Source: Tetradesmus obliquus (lineage: Eukaryota > Chlorophyta > Chlorophyceae > Sphaeropleales > Scenedesmaceae). Taken from it: a stretch of 64,000 bases of DNA. Location: positions 5,986,501 through 6,050,500 of the forward strand of contig CP126192.1 of NCBI GenBank assembly GCA_030272155.1. The letters run 5' to 3'. A program made the position numbers and the translations under genes. How positions within the stretch are numbered: the first letter of the stretch is position 1; every line of letters starts with the position of its first letter. This document shows positions 24,572-35,169 of this stretch, in pieces. The notes under the pieces were generated by a model. It did no database searches. It saw only the letters and a list, made by a program, of their open reading frames with translations, and was not told where the DNA came from.

Positions 24572-26980
24572 TGCGGACGTCATACACATCACAGTCCCAA
24601 ACATCACTGTCAGGACAGGCACTGCAGTGACAACCGGCAGCAGCAGCACGCCATCTGCCTCTTTTCCTGCTGCAGCTGCCAGTGGTGTTTCCGCATCTGC
24701 CTCACGTTCAACGGGTAGCACAAGCGGCAGCAGCAGCAGCAGTAATAACATACGGCTGAGCCTTGAGTGGCTGCGTGGCAAGCCTGTGTCCGAGGTTCGC
24801 TCCTTCCTGAGCGGTGTGTATGGCCTGGGCCGCAAGAGCATCGGCTGCGTGTCGCTGCTCAGCCTGGGGCTGAGGGACTTTCCGGTGGATGTGAACGTGG
24901 GCCGCATCTGCGCACGCCTGGGGTGGATCCCGCTACAGGTGGGTGTGGGTCATCTACGTGTAAAGCATGTCATATGTTCATGGGCCTGTTTGAGCAGGTC
25001 TGGGCTGGAACGGGTGCAAACCCTTCTCTTCCAATACTGCAGGCTGCTGCCTTGTTGGAAGCCCTTCAAGCCTAACCCGAGGCGCTGCTATATATATACT
25101 TGTAGAGACCTTGAGTGCTGCCTGTGGTGCAAACATGTTTTGACATGCTGCTGCTGCTGCTGCCGCTGCTGCTGCTGCTGGTGCTGCTTTACCAGGCTGC
25201 CGCTGCGCTTGAAGCCCTTGAGGCGTACCCCCAGGAGCCCGAGGTGCACGCGTACCTGCTGGACCGGCTCACTCGTGTGGCTGGGCTGGAGGCGCTGTAC
25301 GAGCTGCACTACCTGGCCATCACGCTGGGCAAGGTGCGGCTAGCTTCACTGCTTGTCATACCCAATTTTCTTTAGTTTGGTCGGCTATCATCGTCCATTT
25401 GCACTGTGACTGGCGCTTTCTTGATGGAATACCAGGGTGCTGTACGAGCTGCACTACCTGCCATCACGCCGGGCAAGGTGCGCAGCTGTGGAATAGTTCA
25501 TCTGGAGCTGGTGTCAAGCTGCAGCTTAATCAGTGGGTTTGTGGTTGGTGTCGTGGCTGTGTGTGTGGTGGTGGTGGTCTGTGAAGGGATGCTGCTAGGC
25601 GCTGATTTTCTGTAGCAAGTTTGCATATCTGCCCTGTCAGTACTGGAGCAGCTGCACCCCAAAGAGCCGAGACAGCTCCTTGCCAACATGCTGTTGCACC
25701 GTCCTGCTGCCCCAAACACCGCAGGTGCTGTGCACCAAGCAGCTGCCCAACTGCTCAGCTTGCCCACTGCAGCAGGCCTGCGAGTACGCACTGGCAGGAG
25801 GGCCCCGCCTTGAGGAGGGAGGCCCGCGCCGCAGGAAGATGATCCGAAACATTCCACCCACCTATGCAACAACAACAGCAGCAGCAGCAGCAGGTGCGGC
25901 TAGCTATAGTGCAGCAGGCAGGGCGGCAGCAGCTGCAGCAGGTTTCAGCTCGAAGAAAAGCAGCAGGAGCAGCAGCGGCAGCCGCCGCAGCAGAGGCAGT
26001 AGGAACAGCTGGTTGCGCTGGTATGACGATGATGACGATGATGATGATAATGGTTATGCTGATGAGGCTTGGGGGGTAAATGATGTGGAGGATCTGGACA
26101 TCCTGTTTGCTGCTGCTCCTAGGCAGCGGCGTGGCGCGCGGCGCAGCAGCAGCAAACGGCCAGCTGGCATTGCTGCTGCTGCTGCTGCTGGTGATGAAGT
26201 AATGCATACTGACTGTGAAGAGCAGCAGCAGCAGCAGCAACAGGATGGGTCTGCTAGTCATCAGTCCAGCTGGGCTCGCCTGTTTGATGCTCTACTGGCA
26301 AATGACTGCAGCAGGGCAGCTGAACAGCAACAGCAGCAGCAGCAGCAGGATGGCTGCCGTGCCCAAGTTCAGCAGCCAGAGCTGCACCTGAACATGCCAG
26401 AGGAGGCAGGTGGCAGCATTGCTGAGCCAGCAGCTGCTGCATCCTCTGCTGGTCTGACAGACCCTCACGACAAAACTTCCAGCAAGCAGCAGCAGCAGCA
26501 GCAGCAGCAGCATGCATTCATGGATCGGGACCTAGCTGGTACGCAAAGGGCAATGCATTGTGCTGCTGCTGGTGACGCGGCTGATGCGGTGCAAGCAGCA
26601 GCAGCAGCAGCAGCAGGGGTGGCGGCCGCTGCGGCACCGGCAGCCGCTGCTGCTGCCGCTGCTGCCGTGCAATCTGAGACACAGCTGCTACAGGAGCAGC
26701 AGCTGTCACGGCTGCAGGCTGTGCATGTCCCGGCACACTGTGGTGCTGATGCAGCACACAGCAACAGGGCATGCCACACAGCTCGTGGGCAACCAGCAGC
26801 AACAACAGCGGCAGCTCATGGCTACGCACAACCAGCAGCAGCAGCAACAGCAGCAGCATGTGAGACAGCTACAGCAGCAGGTGAGACAGCGACAGCAGCA
26901 GCAGCAGCAGCCAGTGGTCAGAGCCACCACTGCAGCGCCACTGCTCTGGCATGGTGCTATGACGTGCTGGAGCTGGAAAT

Positions 26981-27035
<55 letters not shown>

Positions 27036-27122
27036 GCAGCTGAGCCCAGTGATGTGGATGCTGCAACGCCAGCTGTGGTCCAGGCAGCAGCAGATGATGG
27101 TGATCAAGACACACATCCTCAA

Positions 27123-27169
<47 letters not shown>

Positions 27170-27977
27170 CCCAGCAGATGCTGCGCTGCTGCTGCCTCGT
27201 GAGGTTGATGTCAGGTCTGCCTACCGGCGCCTGGCAGTGCTGCTGCACCCAGACAAGTGCGGCCTTCCGGGTGCTGCTGCTGCCTTTGCACTGGTGAGGA
27301 GAGCGCACACCTGCCTCATGCAGGCCCTGGCAGCGCAGCGTGCTGCTGCTGCCGCAAGCCTTGAGCAAGTAACCAGGCGAGATCAGGCACCTGGAGAAGC
27401 AGAAGAACAAGCGTCTGCAGACATGCAGCAGGCTGCAGAGGATGAAAATGCACAGCGGTCGGCTGCTGCAGCGACAAGCAACAGGAACAGGCGGGCAGTG
27501 GTAGGGCTGCAGCTGACGCCCCCGCTGCTGCAGCTGCTGCGGCTGCCAGCTGGCTGGCTGCAGCCTGCTGTGGCTGGCGACAGCCAGCTGCCGCTGCTGC
27601 TGCTGGTCAAGGTGAAGCCAGGTGCGGCTATACTGTAACTTGATGGAATTGATTTCATTAGTGTTGGAGTGGTTCCTTTGTCGGCAAGCATGCTGCTGCT
27701 GTGACAAAGCGTATGTCCTGTGCTAATTGATGCCCAGCATTTGTTTGTATGCTGCTGTGTTGTCTACGAGGAAAAGAGTTAGCCTTGAACCCGAGCGCCT
27801 GGACAGGCTAGCACGGCTGTGGCTGTCATTGTAGCTGACTTGACAGCTTTGCTGCATCAAGTAAAGCCCTTACCTTACTGGCATTGCATGATGGCACCTC
27901 TCTGCTGCGTCTGTGTCTGCAGGTAGTGTGGAGCGCGCAGCGGCAGACAGGCAGCGTGCAAAGCAGGAGAGGGCTCT

Positions 27978-28028
<51 letters not shown>

Positions 28029-29723
28029 AGGTGCTCCACCGGCTGCAGTACAGCAAGCCCTGCATCAGGGGTTGCAGGCTCTGTCGCCTGAGGCTGCTGC
28101 AGGCATGGATGCGCATTGTGTCCCCACAGCCACAGAGCTGCAGCTGCTGGTTAGTTCCTCGCCTGCTTCTGCTGGTGCTGCTGTTGTTGAGTGCGGTCCT
28201 TCAATGACAGTAGCAGCAGCAGCAGCAGCAGCAATGGCGGAGGATGTCATGCTGCAGTGCGATGAGCAGCTGCTGGATGTAGAGTTTACAGAAAGCACCC
28301 CTTCACCTCCAGCAGGTCCTGCTGCTGCTGCTGCAGCTGCTGCTGCTGCTGCCGGTGATTGTGATGAGCATGGTGCAGCAGGCAGTAGCCCAGTATGTAG
28401 CTTGGAAGCCAGCATGCAGCAGCATCCTGGGCCGGCTGTACAGCTGGCAGCTGGGCAGTGTGCTGCAGCTGCAGCACTAGATACAGCGGAAATGAGCCGG
28501 CTCAACAGCACGCACACGGAAAGTAGCGCAGCTACAGCCTTTGTAGGCTCAGGTGCAGCTGTATCGGCAGCTGGCAGTGTTGGAGAGGCAGTGGCCGCGC
28601 CAGCAGCAGCAGAGGTTGATGCCATCGCTGCTGCCAATGCTGCTGCAGCAGCAGCCACTGCAGCATTCCAAGCTGCGCCGATGGATTGGGATGCTGCAGC
28701 AGCTGCTGTTGCAGTGAGCAACACAGCAGCGGAAAGTGCAGAGGCCGCATTGATGGCAGCATCAGCATATGTAACTGCTGCTGGTGCTGCTGCTGTGCCG
28801 GGGGAGGAGCAGCAGCAGCTTGACTACCAGCAGCAGCAGCAGCAGTGGGATGCTGCTTATCTGGAGCAACAGCAGCAGTGGTACGCGTGGCAGCAGTGGC
28901 AGGCCATGCAGCAGCCCAGCAGCAGCGACAGTGCTGGCAGTTTGACCTGGGAGCAGCAGCAGCAGCAGCAGCAATCGGCTGGCCAGGGTTACTATGGGTA
29001 TGGCTGGTGGGTGCCTGGTGGGTGGACAGACAGCAGCACAACTTGGATGGCTGATGAGTATGGCAGCAGCAGCGGCAGCGGTGGGTTTGCAGCCTTGACT
29101 AATCATGGCAGCAGCAGCAGCGGCAAAGGAGGCAAGAAAGACAAGCACAAGCAGCAGAAGAGGCTCATGCTGCCACCTAAACCTCGCAAGAGTGCGGCAG
29201 CAGCAGCAGCAGCAGCAGCAGCGGCGGCGGCGGCAGCGGCAGCGGCAGCCAGTGTTGGCATGCATCCCCTGCCGCTACCAGGTGCAGCAGCAGCAGCAGG
29301 GGCAGCAGCAGCAGCTAGCCCTAGTGTTCTGCTGGGAGCGCATGCTGGCATGCGCTCTCAAGCAAGAGCTCAGCTGAGGACTCTTGCATTGCCAAACTGC
29401 CAGCCCATCAGCACACAAGGCCAGCTGGCAGCAGCACTGACTTCTTTACCATACAACAGGCTTGATGGGATCGGCTCTGCAGGATCAGCAGCAGCAGCAG
29501 CAGCAGGATCACATGGTGAGGAGGTGCGGGGGCTGCTGCTGGTGCCAGTGCTGGGTGCAATGCGTGGCGGCTTCCCTCTGAATGGCACCTACTTCCAAAG
29601 CAGCAATGAGGCCTTCCTGGACCAGCGCAGTCTGATGCAGCCGCTGCAGCTGCCGCAGGAGCTGCTGCAGCTGCTGCACCAGCAGCTGAACGGCAGCAGT
29701 TTTTTGCAGCAATGTGGTGAAAC

Positions 29724-29756
<33 letters not shown>

Positions 29757-29855
29757 TGGGCAGGATGAAGATCATGCTCAGCTGCAACAGCAGAAGCAGC
29801 CAGAGGCGTTTGGTGGGGAGGCTTGTGCTGCAGTACTACCTGCAGATTGTGCGGA

Positions 29856-29892
<37 letters not shown>

Positions 29893-30090
29893 CCTGCCTT
29901 GCTGTGGCGTGACGTGTACTTTGGCTCCAGTGTGGCCTCCATCTGCAGCGGCATGAGCCAGCAGCAGCTGAAGGCTTTCTTCAGCCCCCGGGGCTGCATG
30001 TGCATCCGCAGCTACGATCCGCTCACTGGAGGGGCTTCATTGAAGCTGCCTGCGTACTTGGCGCCAGCAGCAGCAGGGGGCGTTGACTAA
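16920..30090 (+). CDS. DME-like: DEMETER-like 5-methylcytosine DNA glycosylase with J-domain
   Basis: Exons: 16920-17281, 17579-17653, 17802-18569, 19008-19399, 19882-19960, 20408-24938, 25196-25333, 25725-27621, 27923-30090; phases close exactly to 3,469 aa. The family excises 5-methylcytosine to start DNA demethylation in the nucleus. Order: Cys-rich segment plus FERHAG/KKWK SAND-like motif (about 105-150); glycosylase half 1 (VHSFIGAVR, GGSVLDSVVGAFLTQ, SSTAFMNLA, GLQGLLARRIQAFLRQL); low-complexity insert (about 582-2006); glycosylase half 2 (LSLEWLRGKPV, GLGRKSIGCVSLLSL, FPVDVNVGRICARLGW) with Lys2035 and Asp2053 as the expected catalytic pair; a 4Fe-4S cluster Cys2118/2125/2128/2134 (spacing 6-2-5); an acidic tract; a J-domain with HPD 2623-2625; and the DME C-terminal RRM-like domain (FPLNGTYFQ, DVYFGSSVASI). 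The plant permuted CXXC unit was not found. Poly-Gln, Ala and Ser fill the linkers. Confidence 0.85.
18530..18705. repeat. DEMETER exon end duplicated in the intron
   Basis: TGGCTGCAGCGCGTGCACTC...GGAGCTGTTAG with its donor (18534-18569) is repeated at 18665-18702 as TGGCTGCAGCGCCTGCACTC...GGCGCTGTCAG followed by GTGGGG. The second copy has an AG (CTGCAG) at its start and a donor at its end, so it could be spliced in place of, or in addition to, the first copy's end. Confidence 0.85.
18860..19095. repeat. Tandem copies of a DEMETER catalytic-domain exon start
   Basis: CTTGCTCTCCAGGTCTGTAC...CTCACACAAGC at about 18858-18953 recurs at about 18995-19090. Both copies carry a 3' splice site in the same phase (exon starts 18871 and 19008) and encode the same GGSVLDSVVGAFLTQA. 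Only the second continues into VSDVQSSTAFMNLA; the first runs into a CTG tract with no evident donor. I therefore used 19008. Confidence 0.9.
20225..20430. repeat. Duplicated acceptor and exon start before the giant DEMETER exon
   Basis: ATTGCTGCCGCCAGGTGCCTGCAGGGACTGCTGG at 20220-20252 and ATTGCTGCCGCCAGGGGCCT plus GCAGGGGCTGCTGG at 20395-20428 are copies of one acceptor and exon start. The second is in phase and continues into LLARRIQAFLRQL. Surrounding intron sequence (tgattgt.cttattg-type) is also partly shared. Confidence 0.75.
25295..25490. repeat. Copy of the ELHYLAITLGK exon end in the following intron
   Basis: CGCTGTACGAGCTGCACTAC...GGGCAAG with donor gtgcgg (ending 25333) recurs at about 25438-25485 as TGCTGTACGAGCTGCACTAC...GGGCAAG gtgcgc. 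One base is missing within the copy (CTGCCATC against CTGGCCATC), which breaks its frame, so it is not the functional exon. Confidence 0.85.
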
Positions 30091-30285
30091 AGTTTGACCA
30101 GGCGTGGGTATCTGCAGCTGCGCATAGCTCACATCAACCCCTGACTAAAGGGGCTTCATTGAAGCTGCCTGCTTACCTGGCGCCAGCAGCAGCAGGGGGC
30201 GTTGACTGATATTTGACTGGTGAGGGGAGCTGCCTGTGCACCTGGCGACTGCAGCAGCAGGGGGCGTTGACTGAGGTTTGACTGG
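30030..30285. repeat. Stop-codon region of the DEMETER gene repeated three times
   Basis: The last coding block, GGGGCTTCATTGAAGCTGCC ... GGCGCCAGCAGCAGCAGGGG with GCGTTGACTAA (to 30090), is followed by two further copies at about 30146-30210 and 30222-30275. Each ends in GCGTTGACTGA followed by TTTGACTGG or a variant. The copies lie in the 3' UTR or flank. Confidence 0.9.
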
Positions 30286-30799
30286 CGGCTGTGGTACAGG
30301 GTTCCACCAGAGTTGGATGGTTCACGGGGAGATAGTTTTGGCGCATGGATGTCTGTTGCTGTCATTGGCGGAGGTTTTGCGTTGTGCAGCTGCGTAGCTT
30401 AGTACTGCTCCCTCAGGGTGAAGTTAACTGCCCGTGTGCAGGCCGCCTGACCCTGAATTGCCACAACAGCCAGCAGCCTTGCCAACGGCCTGATAAAAAC
30501 CGAAATGGTACATATTGAGTTTTGTTGTCCTGTTAGTGGACATCACTGCGTGCTTGATGCAGAAACAACTGCAGCTCATGGGACTCCTGTTTGAACAGGC
30601 TGTCGCCAATTGGTTCGCACACGAATGTGAAGTTGCAACAGATTTTCACGGTTCTAACCAGCGCAAGCCACGACGCCCCATGATTAGCAACGCCGTGACA
30701 TACACGTGTACTATATAATCCCCTGCGAGTGCATCAAATGCTGCAGTGTGACTTGAATGGTCGCCTTATCTAATAGCCGTGGTCACCCGGTGCCCCGGG
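30286..30799. other. Intergenic region, no gene seen
   Basis: Between the DEMETER 3' repeats and the TATA element of the next gene. No open frame with domain or splice support. A second AT-rich element, ACTATATAATC, sits at about 30710. Confidence 0.45.
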
Positions 30800-30807
30800 T
30801 TATATAG
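30800..30807 (+). promoter_or_regulatory. TATA-like element upstream of secreted protein 1
   Basis: TTATATAG about 85 bp before the ATG at 30886, in a position typical of a core promoter. No other element was recognised. Confidence 0.45.
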
Positions 30808-30885
30808 CACCGCGATCGCTGAGATTCCGCATAGAGTTTTCTATGTCATCTAACTGTCTATTGACCACCCGCTCACATCGTTAAA

Positions 30886-31982
30886 ATGGCGAAACTCCTG
30901 GTATGCACCTGCCTGCTTGCCGTCCTTACAGGTGAGTGCCGTTGCTGCAGCTGTTTTCAATCAATAAAGCACTTAAACTAATGATTGCTACCCTGCTTTG
31001 TGTCAGATCACTGCCTGTCGCTGCTGACCAACATGACGGAACTCCGACACTGCTTTTCTCGTGCTTGCAGGGCACGCATTGGCTGCACAGCCTGCTGATG
31101 GTACTCAGCTGGTCGAGGTAGGTGCTGTAGGTGCTTGCCTAATCCACTGCAGCGGGCGTGCACATGGATCGACTGCAACTGCTGCTGCTGCTACTGCCGC
31201 GCCCTGGCAGATCAACAGCTGATCAGCTGCCCACCGTGCTGGTTCCAGCAACGCTCTATGGGTTCTGAATTGAACGTCGCTGTGTCGTACTCGGGAGTGT
31301 GGCTCCACCTCAAGCACCTGCAACCTGCACTGCGCTGCAATCGCACACAACCACCTGCTTTGCACATGTATGAAGAAGAATTGCAATGCTGACTCGCCAC
31401 TGCGCTGCTGCCTGGCCAATTTCTGCAGGTGCGCGTCGCATCGGATGATGACCCGAAGCAGGTCACACTACGCCTGAACGCCATCAAAGAGTGAGTGGTT
31501 ACCCTCTGGTTGCTGACTCTGCAGCATCATCTCTGCAGCAGCGGCCCTCTCGCACTAGGGCTACAGGCTAGCACTATGCTGCAGCTGCAGGATCCTGCAG
31601 CATGTTATAACATGATCAGGGTATGGTGAGCAAGTGCCCGTCCCTCACTGGCCCCAAGCACAGCAGCAGGCACTGCAAGTGCTGTGCATAGACACCGCAA
31701 CATACGCGAAACATCACATGCCGTATCGTGTTGACGACTGTTGGTGTGCTGCTGTGTCCTTTCCTGCAGGGCCATCGCCACCAACCTGTGTGCTGTGCCT
31801 GTGGCTGACGTGCACATCAGCTCGGTGAGCAAGCAGCCGGAGCGCAGCGACAACACTTTCATTTCGCATGTGCACACTGCAAAGCATGCACTGCGGCGTT
31901 TATGCTCCTGCATGTCACAGTCTTGCCGGCAATATGACGCACCGGCCCTCACCAGCGGTACTGCTTTCACTGCATCCATCGG

Positions 31983-32027
<45 letters not shown>

Positions 32028-32159
32028 GTGGCACAGGTTGAGCCCGAGGTGGACAGGGACGGCCAGGTGGATGGCAGCAGGGTGGTGGCCACATGCACGC
32101 CGGCAGCGGGGCAGCTTAAGGCCGTGAAGGACGCATGCATCGCAGGGGTGAGCCCACAC

Positions 32160-32200
<41 letters not shown>

Positions 32201-32742
32201 AATGGCTGGTGCTGTTCATGAGAGGTTGTGCACTGACGGGATGTCTGTGTTGAACATGAGTGTGGAAGCAGCGCAGCGGCATTGGCTGGACTGCTCCACG
32301 CATCAGTGCAACAGGCTCAATCTCGCCCATGACCTTGCAACTGCTGCTGCTGTTGCTGCTGCTGCCGCCGCTTGTGCAACAGGCTCGTCAGACTCGCTCA
32401 GCAGTCTGGGCTGACGACTTGAACATCCAGAATGTCAACTGCGGGGAGGCTGTTGCAGGCGCAGCAGCCGCAACCAAGGGTGCCACTGCTGCCACAGCCG
32501 CCGGCAGCACAACCATGCCAGCAGCTGCAGCCACAACTGAGGCCCTGCCAGCAGCTGGCAACAGCGCAGCCGCTACTACTGCTGCTGCCGGCACCACCAC
32601 TCCAGCAGACGCCAGCGCTGCGGCAACGACCGCCACCGCAACAACAGCTGCAGCAACGGCCCCCAAGTCTGGCGCAGGCGCTGCTGCTGCATCCACTGTG
32701 GTCATGGCCCTGGCAGGCGCTGCAGCGCTGATGCTGGTGTAA
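30886..32742 (+). CDS. Secreted, probably GPI-anchored Ala/Thr-rich protein
   Basis: Exons: 30886-30931, 31071-31117, 31429-31490, 31770-31824, 32037-32147, 32383-32742; phases close to 226 aa. It starts with a clear signal peptide (MAKLLVCTCLLAVLTGHALA). A compact domain of about 100 residues follows, with four Cys after the signal (NLCAVP, ATCTPA, DACIAG, VNCGEA), repeated Val/Asp motifs and the phrase LRLNAIKEAIATN. Then come about 80 residues of Ala/Thr/Pro-rich linker of the kind that is heavily O-glycosylated, and a hydrophobic tail (VVMALAGAAALMLV) ending the protein, as in GPI-anchored proteins. The family is not recognised; a cell-wall or surface role is inferred from architecture only. 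The last exon start (AACAG then GCTCGT) was chosen on phase. Confidence 0.75.
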
Positions 32743-34270
32743 CCTGGCAGGCGCACTGTTGGCAAGGTTACAGTTCCAAGACACGCATTTGTGTCAGGCT
32801 TGGCTGGACAGGGAAGCGCATTACATTGTCAGCGCAGCGATCGCGTGTGGCAAATTCGTGCAAGGCTAAGAGACTGCCATTTGTCGTGGCGTTGATGTTG
32901 GCTGTTGTACGGTGTTGCTGTGTTGGTTGTCTTCACAAATTAGTTGTACACGAACAGTGTACGGCAGTGCTGGTCTGTGGCCGTTGAGTACCTCTGTGAC
33001 TGGTGGTGCCCGCATGACCAAAAACCTGGTGATTGAAGATGGAATTGCACCTCTTGTGGTGTTTCAGAGCAATGCACTTCAACATAGCATGGCGCTTGAT
33101 TGTTGCCAGTTCTGGCGCAGCTTGCAGAGGCATGGCCATGGCCATGGCATTGCCTTGCATGTTAGAAAGACAGCTGCCAATCGCGATCATTTTGGCTGTC
33201 CTGCGGCTGCTCTGCAAAATTCCTCCATGGCTACACTTGATGGCTACATGATATCTACGGACAGACCAGTGTCTGTTGCATTTGTAGCAGCAAGGTGGTG
33301 GTGTTGTTCGCCGTTTTGGCGTGCTGTGGCAAGTGGACATGTCTGATGTTGATCACAGTCATCTGCACATCTGCACTTTGCCTGGCATTCTTGCTGGCTA
33401 TGAAGAGTGTTGCAATCTCATGCGTCACAAATAAATGCTTTCGATGGACTAAGGCGCCCTTTATTTTCATGCTAGATGGGGGGACGCATGCTGTAAATCT
33501 GTGCTTCAACACTGTGACACTTCCAGTCTGTCACACACCAACTTGAAGTTATAGAGGAGCCAAGTGGAGGAGCGCACGCGTGCCGTCACCAAGTACAGGC
33601 CTTGCAAGCTGGGTTACATATGTCTATGCATAGACACCATAGCACATGCCGGAAATGCAAAGCAAGAACCTGTGCAGACCCTGGATACGTGAGGTATACC
33701 CAGCCTGAACATGCATGCCCAACAATATAATTGCCATTCAGCGGCGGCGACTGTTGCAGCAGCTGGTGGCCAGCCTGAGCCCGCATCTCACCCAACGACA
33801 CATCATAAGTTTGCGAAGTTGCGAACGTCATTGATCAGCATTACTCGTTCATCAAACTGGCCACCGTCAGGCTGCACTACTCCGCCAGCAGCGCGCACTT
33901 GAGTGCGCTCGAAGCTTCGCAGCCACTGCGTTGCAGCTGCAGCCGCCACCATAAGCAGCAGCGCTCGCCCCTTGCTGCACGCGCACAATTTGTGTGTCAC
34001 ACGACGGGAACAAGCCCGTTTTCGAGCAAATGACAGGCTCATTGGGCAACCACTGCATCAGCCATTTGACTGAATTTGGCCAGTGACGCTAACGCACTGG
34101 CAAGCTGCACTATGGCAAGCAGCCGCTGTTCATGACTACTTGCGTCCTGCAGCACATCAGCTCGAGTAACCACACTCTTCAACGCCTCAGCAGCTCTGCT
34201 TACAAGCGCTACTGCCTGCTGCACCACGCCAGCAGACTGGCTGCTGATGGTGGCTGCCGATGGTGCAGCT
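32743..34270. other. Intergenic region with a decayed copy of a neighbouring exon
   Basis: No gene with support. On the minus strand, 34039-34290 encodes a segment (GVVQQAVALVSRAAEALKSV) clearly related to the C-terminal part of the next gene (GLVQQAAELVGRAGEALQGV). It is therefore a downstream copy of that exon's end, beyond its stop codon. Confidence 0.55.
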
Positions 34271-34765
34271 TCAGCCCTCCACCAAGCTAGCCACAATCGC
34301 GCAGCACAGCTCCGCTAGCAACGCACACTCCACAGCCACAGCACTGCAGCTGCAGCCATCACTGTCACCACTGCCTGCCGCTTGCTCCACATGTCGAGCA
34401 CTCCCATTCTGCCCTGCAGCAGCTTGAGTAACAACACCCTGCAGTGCTTCACCAGCTCTGCCCACAAGCTCTGCTGCCTGCTGCACCAAGCCAGTAGGCA
34501 ATTGGCTGCTGCCATCTGCTGCTGCATCGGCCATAGCGCTGTCCCCACCGCCGCCAACCAGCTGCAGCACATGACCCAGCTGCTCGCCTGGCAGCAGCAG
34601 CACCCGCAGCACCTGCGCCACTGCCGCTGCCAGCTGCAGCAGCAGCTCGCGTGCCGGCTGGTGCTGCAGGCGGGCTAGGCCTGCTGCCAGCACTGCTGAC
34701 AACGCTAGAGCCAGCTCACCCACTGCCTGCTGCCTCTCAAGGCCCTGACAGTTGCCCTGCTGCTG

Positions 34766-34815
<50 letters not shown>

Positions 34816-35117
34816 CTGCTGGCTGTTGGTACGCCCGTGGAAGCGCTGTGTCCCTGAGCTGTCTCAGCTGCAGCTGCGACTGCACAGACAGCACATCAAG
34901 CAGCGCAGCCAGCACTGTGTGTGTGCCCTCAGCCTCACCAGCAGCAGCAGCGTCATATGCAGACGCTGCAGCCGCACTGCATGCAGCACTGCTGAGCACT
35001 GCCTGCAGCGCACTCGCAGGAGCAGCCTGAAGCAGTGCCAGCAGCTGCCGCAGTATGAGCAGCAGCACAGGCTGCACCAGGTCTTGACAAGCGAACGCAG
35101 CAACCCCAGACCCATCC

Positions 35118-35169
<52 letters not shown>

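Noticed and set aside
27913-30090. A separate Gln/Ala-rich gene starting near 27913
   Set aside because: No start codon at the right place; the exon joins the upstream one in phase and supplies the RRM-like domain expected of DEMETER.
32388-32784. Minus-strand Ala/Val-rich frames opposite secreted protein 1
   Set aside because: Antisense of the Ala/Thr linker; no support.
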